Origin: Sphingomonas canadensis
GTDB lineage: Bacteria; Pseudomonadota; Alphaproteobacteria; Sphingomonadales; Sphingomonadaceae
NCBI RefSeq assembly: GCF_026013525.1
Contig: NZ_JAPDRA010000010.1
Location: 1 to 64,000 of the forward strand
Reading direction: 5' to 3'
Length of the DNA: 64,000 nucleotides
The notes beneath the pieces were generated by a model. The model was given only the letters and a program-made list of their open reading frames with translations. It did not search any database and was not told the DNA's origin. The position numbers and the translations under genes are program-made. The stretch's first letter is position 1; each line of letters opens with the position of its first letter. Shown here one piece after another: positions 46,055 to 55,349 of this stretch.

Positions 46055-47398
46055 ATGGCGACCAAACTCCCCGAGGCCCCGAAGGTGGGCATGGTGTCGC
46101 TCGGCTGTCCCAAGAACCTGGTGGACAGCGAGCGCATCCTGACCAAGCTGCGTTCCGACGGCTATGCCATGTCGGCCGATTATGCCGGCGCGGACGTGGT
46201 GCTGGTGAACACCTGCGGCTTCCTGGACAGCGCCAAGGAGGAATCGCTGGAGGCGATCGGCGAGGCGATCGCCGAGAACGGCCGCGTCATCGTCACCGGC
46301 TGCATGGGCAAGGAGGCTGAGGTGATCCGCGCCCGCTTCCCCAACGTCCTCGCCGTCACCGGGGCGCATCAATATGAGGAAGTGGTCGGCGCCGTCCACG
46401 AAGCCGCGCCGATGCCGCCCAACGCCTTCCTCAACCTGGTGCCCGAGGCGGGGCTGAAGCTCACGCCGCGCCATTACAGCTATCTGAAGATTTCGGAGGG
46501 CTGCAACCACCGCTGCGCCTTCTGCATCATCCCCGCGCTGCGCGGCGATCTGGTAAGCCGCCGCCCCGACGCGATCCTGCGCGAGGCGGAGAAGCTGATC
46601 GAGGCGGGCACGCGCGAGCTGCTGGTGATCAGCCAGGACACCTCGGCCTATGGCGTGGACATCCGCAAGGAGCCGCGCATGTGGAAGGGGCAGGAGATCG
46701 TGCCCCATATGACCGATCTCGCCCGCGCGCTGGGGCAGCTCGGCGGACCGGAGGGGCGGCCCTGGGTGCGGCTCCATTATGTCTATCCCTATCCGCATGT
46801 GGATCAGGTGATCCCGCTGATGGCGGAGGGGCTGGTGCTGCCCTATCTCGACATCCCCTTCCAGCATGCCAGCCCCGGCGTTCTGCGCGCGATGCGCCGC
46901 CCCGCCAACGAGGCGAAGGTGCTGGAGCGGCTGGCGAACTGGCGCGCGATCTGCCCGGATATCGCGATCCGCTCGACCTTCGTCGTCGGCTTCCCCGGCG
47001 AGACGGAGGCCGACTTCGAATATCTGATGGAATGGCTGGCGGAGGCGCGGCTGGATCGCGTCGGCGCCTTCCGCTTCGAACCCGTCGAGGGCGCGGCGGC
47101 CAACGCGCTGCCAAATCCGGTGCCGGAGGAGGTGAAGGAGGAGCGCTACGCCCGGCTGATGGAACTGACCGCGCGCATCTCGGCCGAGAAGCTGGAGGCC
47201 AGGGTGGGCACCACGATCGACGCGATCATCGACGAGGTGGACCCCGAAGGCGGCGCCACCGGCCGCAGCAAGGCCGACGCGCCCGAGATCGACGGCCAGG
47301 TCTTCCTGCGCGACGCCGGCCATCTGGCGCAGGGCCAGATCGTCCGCGTGCGCGTGGAGGACGCCGACGAGCACGACCTCTACGGCGTGCCGGTATAG
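46055..47398 (+). CDS. rimO: Ribosomal protein S12 methylthiotransferase
   Basis: Protein of 447 residues. The N-terminal UPF0004 domain has three cluster cysteines (Cys18 in SLGCPKN, Cys54 in VNTCGF, Cys83 in TGCMGK). The radical-SAM cysteines are 150, 154 and 157 (CNHRCAFC), and a C-terminal TRAM domain ends HDLYGVPV. It methylthiolates Asp of ribosomal protein S12. [13 protein letters not shown] and DLVSRRPD distinguish RimO from MiaB. Confidence 0.96.
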   Translation: MATKLPEAPKVGMVSLGCPKNLVDSERILTKLRSDGYAMSADYAGADVVLVNTCGFLDSAKEESLEAIGEAIAENGRVIVTGCMGKEAEVIRARFPNVLAVTGAHQYEEVVGAVHEAAPMPPNAFLNLVPEAGLKLTPRHYSYLKISEGCNHRCAFCIIPALRGDLVSRRPDAILREAEKLIEAGTRELLVISQDTSAYGVDIRKEPRMWKGQEIVPHMTDLARALGQLGGPEGRPWVRLHYVYPYPHVDQVIPLMAEGLVLPYLDIPFQHASPGVLRAMRRPANEAKVLERLANWRAICPDIAIRSTFVVGFPGETEADFEYLMEWLAEARLDRVGAFRFEPVEGAAANALPNPVPEEVKEERYARLMELTARISAEKLEARVGTTIDAIIDEVDPEGGATGRSKADAPEIDGQVFLRDAGHLAQGQIVRVRVEDADEHDLYGVPV

Positions 47399-47469
47399 CG
47401 CGGCTTTCGATCCGGTCGCACCGAGTCTCCGCTCTATTCTTCCCTGTCCGCCGCGATAGAGTCCGCGCC

Positions 47470-48369
47470 ATGTTCCCGCGTCTCGCCCTTGCCCTGCTCG
47501 CGATCGGCATCTGCACCAGCGCCGCCCGGGGACAGGTGACCGCGCCGGTCGATCCGCTGACCGTCGCCGACGACGATTTCGCCCGACACCGCGACCCGGC
47601 CGAATGGCGCGGGCTGCGCGTGACCCGGATGGAGTTCACCGAGGAGCGCGCCGCGTGGCGGCTGTGGCGGATCGCCGATCCCGCCCGCCCGCGCGGCCCG
47701 CTGTGGTTCGTGCCGCACGACGACGAGAATGCGGCGTTCGATGCCGCGCTGGCCGGCCTGCGCAAATATGGCGGGGTGCTGATCGCGGTCGATTCGGGCA
47801 TCGCGCCGGAATCCGACGGCCGCCGCCGCAACGCGGCCGTCACGCGCGGGCGGACGATCGATCCCAACCGCAACTTCGACGGCGCGATCCCGCTGTTCGC
47901 CGAATCGGTGCTGGGCGAATACCGCCGCGGCGCCCGGCCGATCGTGGCGCTGCACACCAATTCGCCGGGATTCGATACCGCGCGTTCCCGGTGCAACCGC
48001 GACGATCCGCCGGGCGAGGGCCGAATCTCGATCCGCTATTGCGATCCGGTGATGCAGCCCGTCCCCTCCCCCGCCGCTCTCTGGCCGTTCGACGATCCGG
48101 ACACGCTGGCGATCGTCGCCCATCGCCATGCCGCCGCGCGCTGGTCCGGCTATTGCGGCAAGGCGCTGGAACAGGCCGGGTTCAACCTGGTGTTCGAGCG
48201 GGTGCTGACCAGCGACGGATCGCTGTCGAACCACGCGCTGCTGCGCGGGCTGGACTATGTGAATTTCGAGACGCGCGACCTTGGCCTCGATCCGGCGGGG
48301 CTGGCCGAAGCGAGCGGCCGCCTGACCGCGATGATCGATCGCGCGCTGCCGCTGTGCCAACACCGCTGA
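47470..48369 (+). CDS. Secreted M14-like zinc peptidase, not a close match to a named subfamily
   Basis: Exported protein of 299 residues (signal to SAARGQ). The zinc carboxypeptidase pattern can be followed in order: HxxE at His83/Glu86 (VPHDDEN), an Asn-Arg pair at 133-134 (DPNRNF), a third histidine at His162 (LHTNS), and a final catalytic Glu267 (VNFETRD). The spacing is compressed relative to carboxypeptidase A, more like the succinylglutamate-desuccinylase or M99 type. Possible targets are peptidoglycan peptides or amino-acid amides. I know of no named homologue. It stands alone after rimO. Confidence 0.6.
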   Translation: MFPRLALALLAIGICTSAARGQVTAPVDPLTVADDDFARHRDPAEWRGLRVTRMEFTEERAAWRLWRIADPARPRGPLWFVPHDDENAAFDAALAGLRKYGGVLIAVDSGIAPESDGRRRNAAVTRGRTIDPNRNFDGAIPLFAESVLGEYRRGARPIVALHTNSPGFDTARSRCNRDDPPGEGRISIRYCDPVMQPVPSPAALWPFDDPDTLAIVAHRHAAARWSGYCGKALEQAGFNLVFERVLTSDGSLSNHALLRGLDYVNFETRDLGLDPAGLAEASGRLTAMIDRALPLCQHR

Positions 48370-48542
48370 ACCGGCCGGGGAGCCACCTGCACCAGCCGGG
48401 CACGCTGCCCGCAAGCACTTGAAAATCGCGGCACAATAGCTTGCCGCCGCGCCCTCAAGTCCCAGATTGGCCACAATTGGGCATGTTCAGGGGCCGATCG
48501 CTCCTATATGCTTAATCGACGGGTCGGGACGGGAGTTGCGCG

Positions 48543-49115
48543 GTGGCGCCGGAAGATCGGCAGAGTGTGGGTCAACAGGGGATCATGCCTACCGAAGTGC
48601 TTACCGAGGCGCAGCTCGCGTGCCTGCGCCTGGTTCACAAAGGCCCGTCGAAGGTGATCGCTAAGGAACTTGGCATCTCCCACCATACCGTGGACGATCA
48701 TCTGCGCGAGGCGATCCGGCGCCTCGGCGTTACCAAGCGGCATGAGGCCGCGGCGCTGCTATCCCATTGGGAACAGGCATATCCCCAAGGATTGAGGGCT
48801 CAATCGCCAGCGGTTGCGAATTCCCCGGAACCGGCAATGATCGGCGTGTCACCGGCAATGGCCGGGGCGGAAATGCCGGCCCAGGAAAATCTGGCGAAAG
48901 AAGAGCGCGCGGAATTCGGCGCTCCGGCCATCGGTTCGATGGGGTTCGGCAAGGTGACGCAGTATTGGTTCGGAAGCCTGTTCGCTGAACTGACCGGCAA
49001 GGACCGACTTCGCGGCACGCTGATCCTGGCGCTGATTGTCAGTGTCATCGTTCTCGTGCTGGTTGGTGTCGGCAACGCGGTTCAGAGCTCGGTCCAGGCA
49101 TACTTCGGCCGCTGA
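48543..49115 (+). CDS. LuxR-type HTH protein with C-terminal membrane anchor
   Basis: Protein of 190 residues. A LuxR helix-turn-helix spans about 18-80 (LTEAQLACLRLVHKG, then SKVIAKELGISHHTVDDHLREA and IRRLG). A Pro/Ala/Glu linker and one C-terminal hydrophobic helix (LILALIVSVIVLVLVGVG, about 158-176) follow. There is no receiver or autoinducer domain, so any signal must come through the membrane helix or a partner. GTG 48543 follows GGGAG. The next two small genes could be functionally linked but there is no proof. Confidence 0.82.
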   Translation: MAPEDRQSVGQQGIMPTEVLTEAQLACLRLVHKGPSKVIAKELGISHHTVDDHLREAIRRLGVTKRHEAAALLSHWEQAYPQGLRAQSPAVANSPEPAMIGVSPAMAGAEMPAQENLAKEERAEFGAPAIGSMGFGKVTQYWFGSLFAELTGKDRLRGTLILALIVSVIVLVLVGVGNAVQSSVQAYFGR

Positions 49116-49179
49116 CCGTCAGGACATCGCTGAACAATTGCAACCGCGGCCCACCGGGTTCCGCGGAAGGGAGACTCGC

Positions 49180-49533
49180 ATGCCCAACAAGCTTTTCGAA
49201 ACCGCCACCCAGCTCTCGAAGACCTTCATGCCCGCCGAGCGCACCCAGAGCGCCGCGGCCGTCCAGGCCGCCCGCAGCCTGATCATCGCGCTCGAGGCGC
49301 GCCGCCATCCGGAATTCGCCAATTCCGCCTGCGATGCGGCGCTCAACGCGCTGGTGCGCGGCATCTCGCATTCGGTGGAGGCGGATACCGCACTGCGCGA
49401 GGCGCACCGCAAGTTCGCGAAGATTGTCGGCCACACCAGCCTGCCCGAGCTGGGCTGGGGCTGCGACATGGAGGAATGCCCCGGAGCTCCGGAGCCGAAC
49501 GGACGGGCCACCCCGCTCCGCGTTGCCGCCTGA
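49180..49533 (+). CDS. Unknown small protein
   Basis: Protein of 117 residues, helical, with MPNKLFETATQLSKTF, then a middle with RSLIIALEARRHPEFANSAC and an ending with two cysteines (WGCDMEECPG). ATG 49180 has a good GGAAGGGAG site. I recognise no domain. It follows the membrane-anchored LuxR gene at 64 bp on the same strand. Confidence 0.6.
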   Translation: MPNKLFETATQLSKTFMPAERTQSAAAVQAARSLIIALEARRHPEFANSACDAALNALVRGISHSVEADTALREAHRKFAKIVGHTSLPELGWGCDMEECPGAPEPNGRATPLRVAA

Positions 49534-49602
49534 TCCCGGCCCTGCAATCCAGGCCGGCGGCTTGACGGGGAGACGTCCTGATGGTTGGCTCATCCCGCAA
49601 CC

Positions 49603-50067
49603 ATGGTCTTCTACATCGCCTTTATCGCCCTGATTTTCGGAGCCTGTCTCTACGCCTGGCGGCGTGGAGGCGGGCCCGAACGGGCGGTGGCCGGGCTGTT
49701 CGCGGCGGCGTGGCTGCTCAGCACGGTGAGCGCGCGGATCGTGGTGTATATGAGCCAGGGGACGGGGGCCGGGCGCTTCCGGACGGTGGGCTATCACACG
49801 CTGGCGATCGACGTCCTGCTGCTGATCGGCCTGCTGGCGGTCTCGCGGCGCGCGAACCGCGCATGGCCGGTGGTGGTGGCGGGATTGCAGACCTTGATCG
49901 TCCTCGCCCATGTCGCGCGGATGGCGAGCCCGCACCAGTTCGGCCTGGTCTATATGATCATGACCCAGGCATGGCCCTATTTGCAGGTGCTGATCCTGAT
50001 CGCGGGCATCGCCCTCCATTGGCGGCGTACGGTGACCCAAGGTGCCGAGCCCTCCTGGAAGAACTGA
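49603..50067 (+). CDS. Small membrane protein of unknown function
   Basis: Protein of 154 residues with about four hydrophobic helices (FYIAFIALIFGACLYAW, AVAGLFAAAWLLSTVSA, LAIDVLLLIGLLAVS, LQVLILIAGIALHW). I recognise no family. A TTG at 49585 would extend it by 6 residues. Its 3' end overlaps the likely radC start by 97 bases. Confidence 0.6.
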   Translation: MVFYIAFIALIFGACLYAWRRGGGPERAVAGLFAAAWLLSTVSARIVVYMSQGTGAGRFRTVGYHTLAIDVLLLIGLLAVSRRANRAWPVVVAGLQTLIVLAHVARMASPHQFGLVYMIMTQAWPYLQVLILIAGIALHWRRTVTQGAEPSWKN

Positions 50068-50630
50068 TCGGCCAGGCCGTGCCCGGCGCCGCCGGGGCGG
50101 CGGACCTGCTGCTGGAACGCTTCGGCTCGCTCGGCGCGGTGCTGACCACCGACCGGCATACGCTGGCCGCGACCACGGGCGATCGGCGCCTCGCCGCGCT
50201 GCTCGATTGCGTCCATGCGATCGTCGGTCATGTGCTGCGCAGCGATATCGCGGGGCGGACGCTGATCGCCGACGAGGAGGCGGTGGTCGCCTATCTGCGC
50301 GGAACCTGCGGCCATGCCCGCAACGAGGAGCTGCGCGTCCTCTATCTGGATGCAAAGAACCAGCTCATCCACGAACGCGCCTTTCCCGGTTCGGTCGACG
50401 AGGCGCCGTTCCACGTCCGCGAGATCCTGCGCCGCGGGCTGGACGTCGGCGCGGCGTCGCTGATCCTGGCGCACAACCATCCTTCCGGCGATCCCGCGCC
50501 CAGTGCGGCGGACCGGGAAATCACCCAGCGGCTGACGCGCGCGGCGGCCGACATCGGCATCGCCGTGCTGGATCACATCATCGTGACGCGGACGAAGAGC
50601 TTCAGCTTTCGCCTGGGGGCGACGATTTAG
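49971..50630 (+). CDS. radC: RadC family (JAB/MPN) protein
   Basis: Protein of about 219 residues: a reduced N-terminal helical part (CRALLEELIGQ, then LLLERFGSLGAVLT) and the C-terminal JAB metalloprotease-like domain with HNHPSGDPAPSAAD, whose His-x-His...Asp binds zinc. The length equals that of typical RadC, but the N-terminal helix-hairpin-helix is weak. The start is uncertain: ATG 49971 overlaps the previous gene and TTG 50019 is possible. Its stop overlaps the convergent small gene by 29 bases. Role in DNA repair is historical and not proven. Confidence 0.83.
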   Translation: MALFAGADPDRGHRPPLAAYGDPRCRALLEELIGQAVPGAAGAADLLLERFGSLGAVLTTDRHTLAATTGDRRLAALLDCVHAIVGHVLRSDIAGRTLIADEEAVVAYLRGTCGHARNEELRVLYLDAKNQLIHERAFPGSVDEAPFHVREILRRGLDVGAASLILAHNHPSGDPAPSAADREITQRLTRAAADIGIAVLDHIIVTRTKSFSFRLGATI

Positions 50631-50820
50631 GGGAGCGCTTGCGCGATCCGCCCCAGGGCAACCGGTCCTCGCGCACGACGCGGATCTCGCTGCCTTGCGG
50701 CATCGTGTCCAGCCCGTGCTGGAAATGCGCGGCCGGCAGATCGAGCCCGAGCTGATCGCAAAGCGCGATCGCTTCGGCGGCCAGTGCCCGCGCGCGCTCG
50801 ATATCGGCTTTCCTGGTCAT
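50602..50820 (-). CDS. Small protein conserved-looking, unknown function
   Basis: Protein of 72 residues: MTRKADIERARALAAEAIAL, then LGLDLPAAHFQHGLDTMPQG and a basic tail. The helix plus HFQHGLD motif looks constrained and is similar to small sphingomonad proteins as I recall them. It is convergent with radC and overlaps its end by 29 bases. Confidence 0.55.
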   Translation of the reverse strand: MTRKADIERARALAAEAIALCDQLGLDLPAAHFQHGLDTMPQGSEIRVVREDRLPWGGSRKRSPKSSPPGES

Positions 50821-51113
50821 CAACCCCGCAACTCCGCAACCGCCCGGAAATCGGCGGGGCCAGCCGGTTCGCGCCAGAATTTTGCGCGCGGACAAACTTA
50901 TCCAACGGCAAGGCCGCGGCACGGTCAACCCCGTGTAAACCCGGAACGGCGGCGAAATCCGGCGTTATCCTGTCCCGGAATCGCGCGCGTTCTCTTGCCG
51001 GAAATCGCCGCAAGCCCCATTCCGGCGCAGTTTTCCAGGGATCGGCACGTCAAGCCAACCGATCGCACGCGCAGGGCCTAGCCGAATGCGTGCGCGCATC
51101 CTAGATCGGCTCC
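50821..51113. other. Intergenic gap, no gene
   Basis: Nearly 300 bp between two divergently read genes. I see no gene and no strong repeat; it should hold the promoters for the aminopeptidase and for the small minus-strand gene. Confidence 0.4.
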
Positions 51114-52508
51114 ATGCCTGATCTTTCCCTGCTGCTTCAGCCCGACCGCGGCCAGACCGCCCGTTCCATCCAGCTCATCGACGCCAAGGGGTTCGAATCC
51201 TGGCTCGCCGCCCAGCCGCCGCGCCACCGCGCGGCCGCGACGGCGCAGAAGCTCGCGCCGGTGGGCTATGCCAGCGCGATCCTGCCCGGCGATGGGCCGG
51301 ACGACTGGTCGGTGGTCAGCGTGGTGGCCAATGTCGATCGCCTCTCGCCGTGGTGCCTCGCCCGGCTGGCGGAGACGCTGCCCGAGGGCACCTATCGCCT
51401 TGAGGGCCGCGATCCCGGCCCCGCCGCCTATGGCTGGCTGACCGCCCAGTACAAGTTCGACCGCTATCGCAAGGACGATCGCGCCCAGGGGCCGCGCGTG
51501 CTGCTCACCGGCGATCCGGCGCGCGTGGACGATACGGTGCGCGTCGCCAACGCGACCTACCGGATCCGCGACCTGGTGAACCTCGGCGCCAACGATCTCG
51601 GCCCCGCAGAGCTGGAGGCGGAGGCCGACGCCATCGCCAAGACGCATGGCGCCACTCTCACCGTCACCCGCGGCGATGCCATCGCCCAGGGCTATGGGAT
51701 GATCTGGGCGGTGGGTAAGGCCGCTGGCAAGGGCCGCGAGCCGCGGCTGGTCGAAATCGAATGGGGCAACCCCGATCATCCGCGCGTGGCGATCGTCGGC
51801 AAGGGCGTGTGCTTCGATTCGGGCGGGCTCGATATCAAGCCGGCCAGCGGCATGCGGCTGATGAAGAAGGACATGGGCGGTGCGGCGCATGCGCTGGCGC
51901 TGGCCGATCTGATCATGGCATCGCGCCTGCCGGTGCGGCTGCACATGCTGGTGCCCGCGGTGGAGAACGCGATCTCCGGAGAGGCGACGCGCCCCGGCGA
52001 CGTGATGCGCAGCCGCAAGGGGCTGACGGTCGAGAACAGCAACACCGATGCCGAGGGCCGGCTGATCCTGGGCGACGCGCTGACCAAGGCGGGCGAGAGC
52101 GCGCCGGAGCTGGTGATCGACTTCGCCACGCTCACCGGCGCCGCGCGCGTCGCGCTGGGCACCGATCTCCAGGCGCTGTTCGCGAATGACGACACGCTCG
52201 CCTCCGAACTGCTCGGCGCGGCGGAGGCGGAGGCGGACCCGATGTGGCGCCTGCCGCTCTACGATCCCTATGAAGAGCTGCTGAAGTCCGACGTCGCCGA
52301 TGTCGTCCAGGCGGCCGAGGTGCCCTGGGGCGGCGCGCTCACCGCGGCGCTGTTCCTGCGCAAGTTCGTGCCGCACGGCGCGCAATGGGCGCACCTCGAC
52401 ATCTTCTGCTGGAACGGATCGGCCAAGCCGGGCCGCCCCAAGGGCGGCGAATCCGCCGGGCTGCGCGCCGTGTGGAAGGTGCTGAAGGACCGCTACGCCG
52501 GCGGCTGA
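51114..52508 (+). CDS. Leucyl aminopeptidase family (M17) enzyme
   Basis: Protein of 464 residues with a divergent N-terminal domain and a conserved metallopeptidase domain: VGKGVCFDSGGLDIKPASGM (Lys and Asp ligands), MKKDMGGAAHAL, and the signature NTDAEGRLILGDAL, followed by DFATLTGAARVALG. It should remove N-terminal residues from peptides using two metal ions. It is convergent with tpiA. Confidence 0.93.
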   Translation: MPDLSLLLQPDRGQTARSIQLIDAKGFESWLAAQPPRHRAAATAQKLAPVGYASAILPGDGPDDWSVVSVVANVDRLSPWCLARLAETLPEGTYRLEGRDPGPAAYGWLTAQYKFDRYRKDDRAQGPRVLLTGDPARVDDTVRVANATYRIRDLVNLGANDLGPAELEAEADAIAKTHGATLTVTRGDAIAQGYGMIWAVGKAAGKGREPRLVEIEWGNPDHPRVAIVGKGVCFDSGGLDIKPASGMRLMKKDMGGAAHALALADLIMASRLPVRLHMLVPAVENAISGEATRPGDVMRSRKGLTVENSNTDAEGRLILGDALTKAGESAPELVIDFATLTGAARVALGTDLQALFANDDTLASELLGAAEAEADPMWRLPLYDPYEELLKSDVADVVQAAEVPWGGALTAALFLRKFVPHGAQWAHLDIFCWNGSAKPGRPKGGESAGLRAVWKVLKDRYAGG

Positions 52509-52535
52509 GCCCGCCGGCGCGACGGCCGCCGCGCG

Positions 52536-53279
52536 TTACAGCGCGGCAGCAGCCTCGATGATCGGAACGAACTTCGCGGCGGTCAGGCTCGCGCCGCCCA
52601 CCAGTGCCCCGTCCACGTCCGCGCAGGCGAGCAGCGACGCGGCGTTCCCCGCGTTCACCGATCCGCCATAGAGGATGCGCACCGCATCCGCCTCCGCGCC
52701 GATCAGCGCGCGCAGCTTCGCGCGGATCGCGCCGTGCATCGCGGCGACATCGGCCTCGGTCGGCGTGCGTCCGGTGCCGATCGCCCAGACGGGCTCATAG
52801 GCAAGCGCCAGCCAGCTTCCCGCCGCGCCATCGGGCAGCGATGCAGCGACCTGCGCGGTCACCACCGCCTCGGCCCGGCCCGCGTCGCGCTCTTCCAGCG
52901 TCTCGCCGATGCACAGGATCGCCTGCAGCCCGGCGCCGTGCGCGGCCTCGGCCTTGGCCTTCACCTCGGCGTCGGTCTCATGCTGGGCGGCGCGGCGCTC
53001 GCTGTGGCCGACGATGGCCAGCCGGGCGCCCGCCTCCACCAGCATCGGCGCGGCGACGCAGCCGGTGTGGGCGCCGTTGGGGCTGGCGTGGACGTCCTGC
53101 GCGCCCACCGGCATCGCCCCGGCGGCTTTGGCGGCGGCGGAAATCAGCGTGAACGGCACGCAAAGCGCCACGTCGACGCCGGGATTCGCGGCAGCGGCGG
53201 CGGCGATCGCCGAAACCTCCGGCAGGTCGGCCTTCAGCCCGAACATCTTCCAGTTTCCGGCGACCAGCTTGCGGCGCAT
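52536..53279 (-). CDS. tpiA: Triosephosphate isomerase
   Basis: Protein of 247 residues with the full active site: Lys in VAGNWKMFGL, His in AIVGHSERR, Glu in LALAYEPVWAIGTG, and the phosphate loop ILYGGSVNAGNA. Normal length. It is divergent from ppiD, an arrangement common in sphingomonads. Confidence 0.97.
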   Translation of the reverse strand: MRRKLVAGNWKMFGLKADLPEVSAIAAAAAANPGVDVALCVPFTLISAAAKAAGAMPVGAQDVHASPNGAHTGCVAAPMLVEAGARLAIVGHSERRAAQHETDAEVKAKAEAAHGAGLQAILCIGETLEERDAGRAEAVVTAQVAASLPDGAAGSWLALAYEPVWAIGTGRTPTEADVAAMHGAIRAKLRALIGAEADAVRILYGGSVNAGNAASLLACADVDGALVGGASLTAAKFVPIIEAAAAL

Positions 53280-53404
53280 CGCTTGTTCCCCCTGTTGTTT
53301 TGACCCTGTCCGGGGCGGATAGCAGCCCCTGCCTCGCGCACAAGCTTGAAGGGCAACCCGCCAGCCCCTAAAGCACGGCCAATTTCCTCAACAAGCGGCT
53401 CCCC

Positions 53405-55345
53405 ATGCTCAACGCATTTCGCAATTTCACCAAGTCCAAGGTCGGCATGGCCGTCGTGTTCCTGGTGCTCGTACTGATCGCCGTCGCCTTCGCCGCGGGC
53501 GACATCACCGGCATCGGCGGCAACCGCGCCAGCAGCCCCAGCAAGGCGATCGCCAAGATCGGCGACCGCGAAATCACCGCCGCCGATCTGCGCCAGCGCA
53601 TCGACGACATCCTCGATCGCGCCCGCAAGTCCGGCCAGGCGATGACGATGCAGGAGCTGGTGGCCAACGGCGGCGTCGAATATGCGCTGCGCGATGCCGC
53701 GCTGAGCGCTGCGGCCGAGGAATATGCCCGGCTGCACGGCGTAACCGTCAGCAGCCGCTATATCGACAGCGAGATCGCCAATACGCCGGAATTCCGCGCG
53801 GTGGACGGCAAATTCGATCAGAAGCGGTTCGAGGCGGCGCTCGCCGGGGTCAACCTGACGCCGGCGCGCTATCGCGGCCAGCTCAGCGAGGCGAGCTATG
53901 TCGCCTGGATCCTGCGCCGCGACCTGCGCCAGCCCTATGTGCCCGATGGTCTGGTGAACAGCTATGCCACGCTCGGCCTGGAACGCCGCTTCGGCGCCGC
54001 CGCGCTGGTGCGCCGTACCGACATGGACCCCGGCCCCGATCCCGACGACAAGGCGCTCACCGCCTTCTACAGCGCCAACAAGGCACGCTATTCGATCCCC
54101 GAACGCCGCGTCCTTTCCTATGCGCTTGTCCGCGCGGACCAGTTCAAGGCCCAGTCCGCCCCGACCGAGGCAGAGATCGCCGACGCCTACAAGCGTTCGG
54201 GCAATCGCTATGCCGCGGCCGAAAAGCGCACCGTCCGCCAGCTCGTGCTGCTCGACCAGGCCAGCGCCACCGCCGCCGCCAACGAGGCGAAGGGCGGCAA
54301 GACGCTCGAAGCCGTGGCGCAGGAGCGCAAGCTGGAGACCGCCTCCTTCGCCTCGCTGGAAAAGGCCGAGCTTGCGGCGCAGACCAGCCAGGCCGTGGCC
54401 GACGCCGCCTTCGGCGCGGCCGAGGGCGCTGTCGCCGGTCCGGTCCGCGGCAAGGTCGGCTGGGCCGTGGTGCGTGTCGAGAAGGTCGAGAAGATCCCGG
54501 CCAAGTCGCTGGATGAGGCACGCGCCGAGCTGACCGCCGAGCTTGCCAAGACCAAGGAGATCAACGCGCTGGCGAACCTGCGCCAGTCGATCGAGGATGG
54601 CATCGGCGACGGCCGCACCTTCGCTGAGCTGATCCGCGACACCAAGCTGACCCCTGCGCGCACCGCATCGCTCACCGCGGGCGGCGTCAACCCGGACGAT
54701 CCCGCCTCAAAGCCCGATCCGGCGCTGGCCGAGATCATCCGCGGCGGCTTCGCCGCAGCGGCGGATGAGCGCGAGCCCCAGCTTGTGCCGGTCGGTGCCG
54801 AAGGCGGCTTCGCGATCGTCGCGATCGAGGGCGTGACCCCCGCAACCGCGCGCCCGTTGGCCACTGTCCGGGAGAAGGTACTCGCCGACTATCGCGCCGA
54901 CCAGCAGCTCAAGAAGGCCCGCGCGATCGCCGACGAGATCGTCAAGAAGATCGCCGCCGGCACGCCGTTCGAGCGCGCCGTGGTCGAAGGCGGCGCCAAC
55001 CGGATACCTGCGGAGAAATTCCAGGCCCGCCGCAGCGAGCTGCGCCCGGACGTGCCGCCCCAGGTGCGCGCCGTGTTCCAGCTCGTCGCCGGCAAGGCGC
55101 GCGCCGTGCCGGCCCAGGATGGATCGGGCGTCTTCGTCTCCTATCTGGAGAAGATCGAGCAGACCGACATCTCCAAGGAAGGCCAGCTTCTCGCGCAGAT
55201 CCGCAACGGCCTTGGCCAGCAGGTGACGCAGGAGCGCGCGATGCAGTTCTTCGACGCGATCAAGAAAGAGCTGAAGTACAGCGAGAACAAGCAGGCGCTG
55301 GACGCCTTCAAGGCCAGCCTGCTCGCCGGCCCCGGCGGCAACTGA
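53405..55345 (+). CDS. ppiD: PpiD-like SurA N-terminal/PPIC periplasmic folding factor
   Basis: Protein of 646 residues with one N-terminal inner-membrane helix (about 14-33, VGMAVVFLVLVLIAVAFAAG). A SurA-like N-domain follows (ITAADLRQRIDDIL), with a parvulin-type region (about 260-360) and a long C-terminal part containing a second PPIC-like segment. It is anchored and faces the periplasm, where it helps outer-membrane proteins fold. The parvulin core is weakly conserved, so isomerase activity is uncertain. It ends 4 bases before trpE. Confidence 0.92.
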   Translation: MLNAFRNFTKSKVGMAVVFLVLVLIAVAFAAGDITGIGGNRASSPSKAIAKIGDREITAADLRQRIDDILDRARKSGQAMTMQELVANGGVEYALRDAALSAAAEEYARLHGVTVSSRYIDSEIANTPEFRAVDGKFDQKRFEAALAGVNLTPARYRGQLSEASYVAWILRRDLRQPYVPDGLVNSYATLGLERRFGAAALVRRTDMDPGPDPDDKALTAFYSANKARYSIPERRVLSYALVRADQFKAQSAPTEAEIADAYKRSGNRYAAAEKRTVRQLVLLDQASATAAANEAKGGKTLEAVAQERKLETASFASLEKAELAAQTSQAVADAAFGAAEGAVAGPVRGKVGWAVVRVEKVEKIPAKSLDEARAELTAELAKTKEINALANLRQSIEDGIGDGRTFAELIRDTKLTPARTASLTAGGVNPDDPASKPDPALAEIIRGGFAAAADEREPQLVPVGAEGGFAIVAIEGVTPATARPLATVREKVLADYRADQQLKKARAIADEIVKKIAAGTPFERAVVEGGANRIPAEKFQARRSELRPDVPPQVRAVFQLVAGKARAVPAQDGSGVFVSYLEKIEQTDISKEGQLLAQIRNGLGQQVTQERAMQFFDAIKKELKYSENKQALDAFKASLLAGPGGN

Positions 55346-55349
55346 CCCT

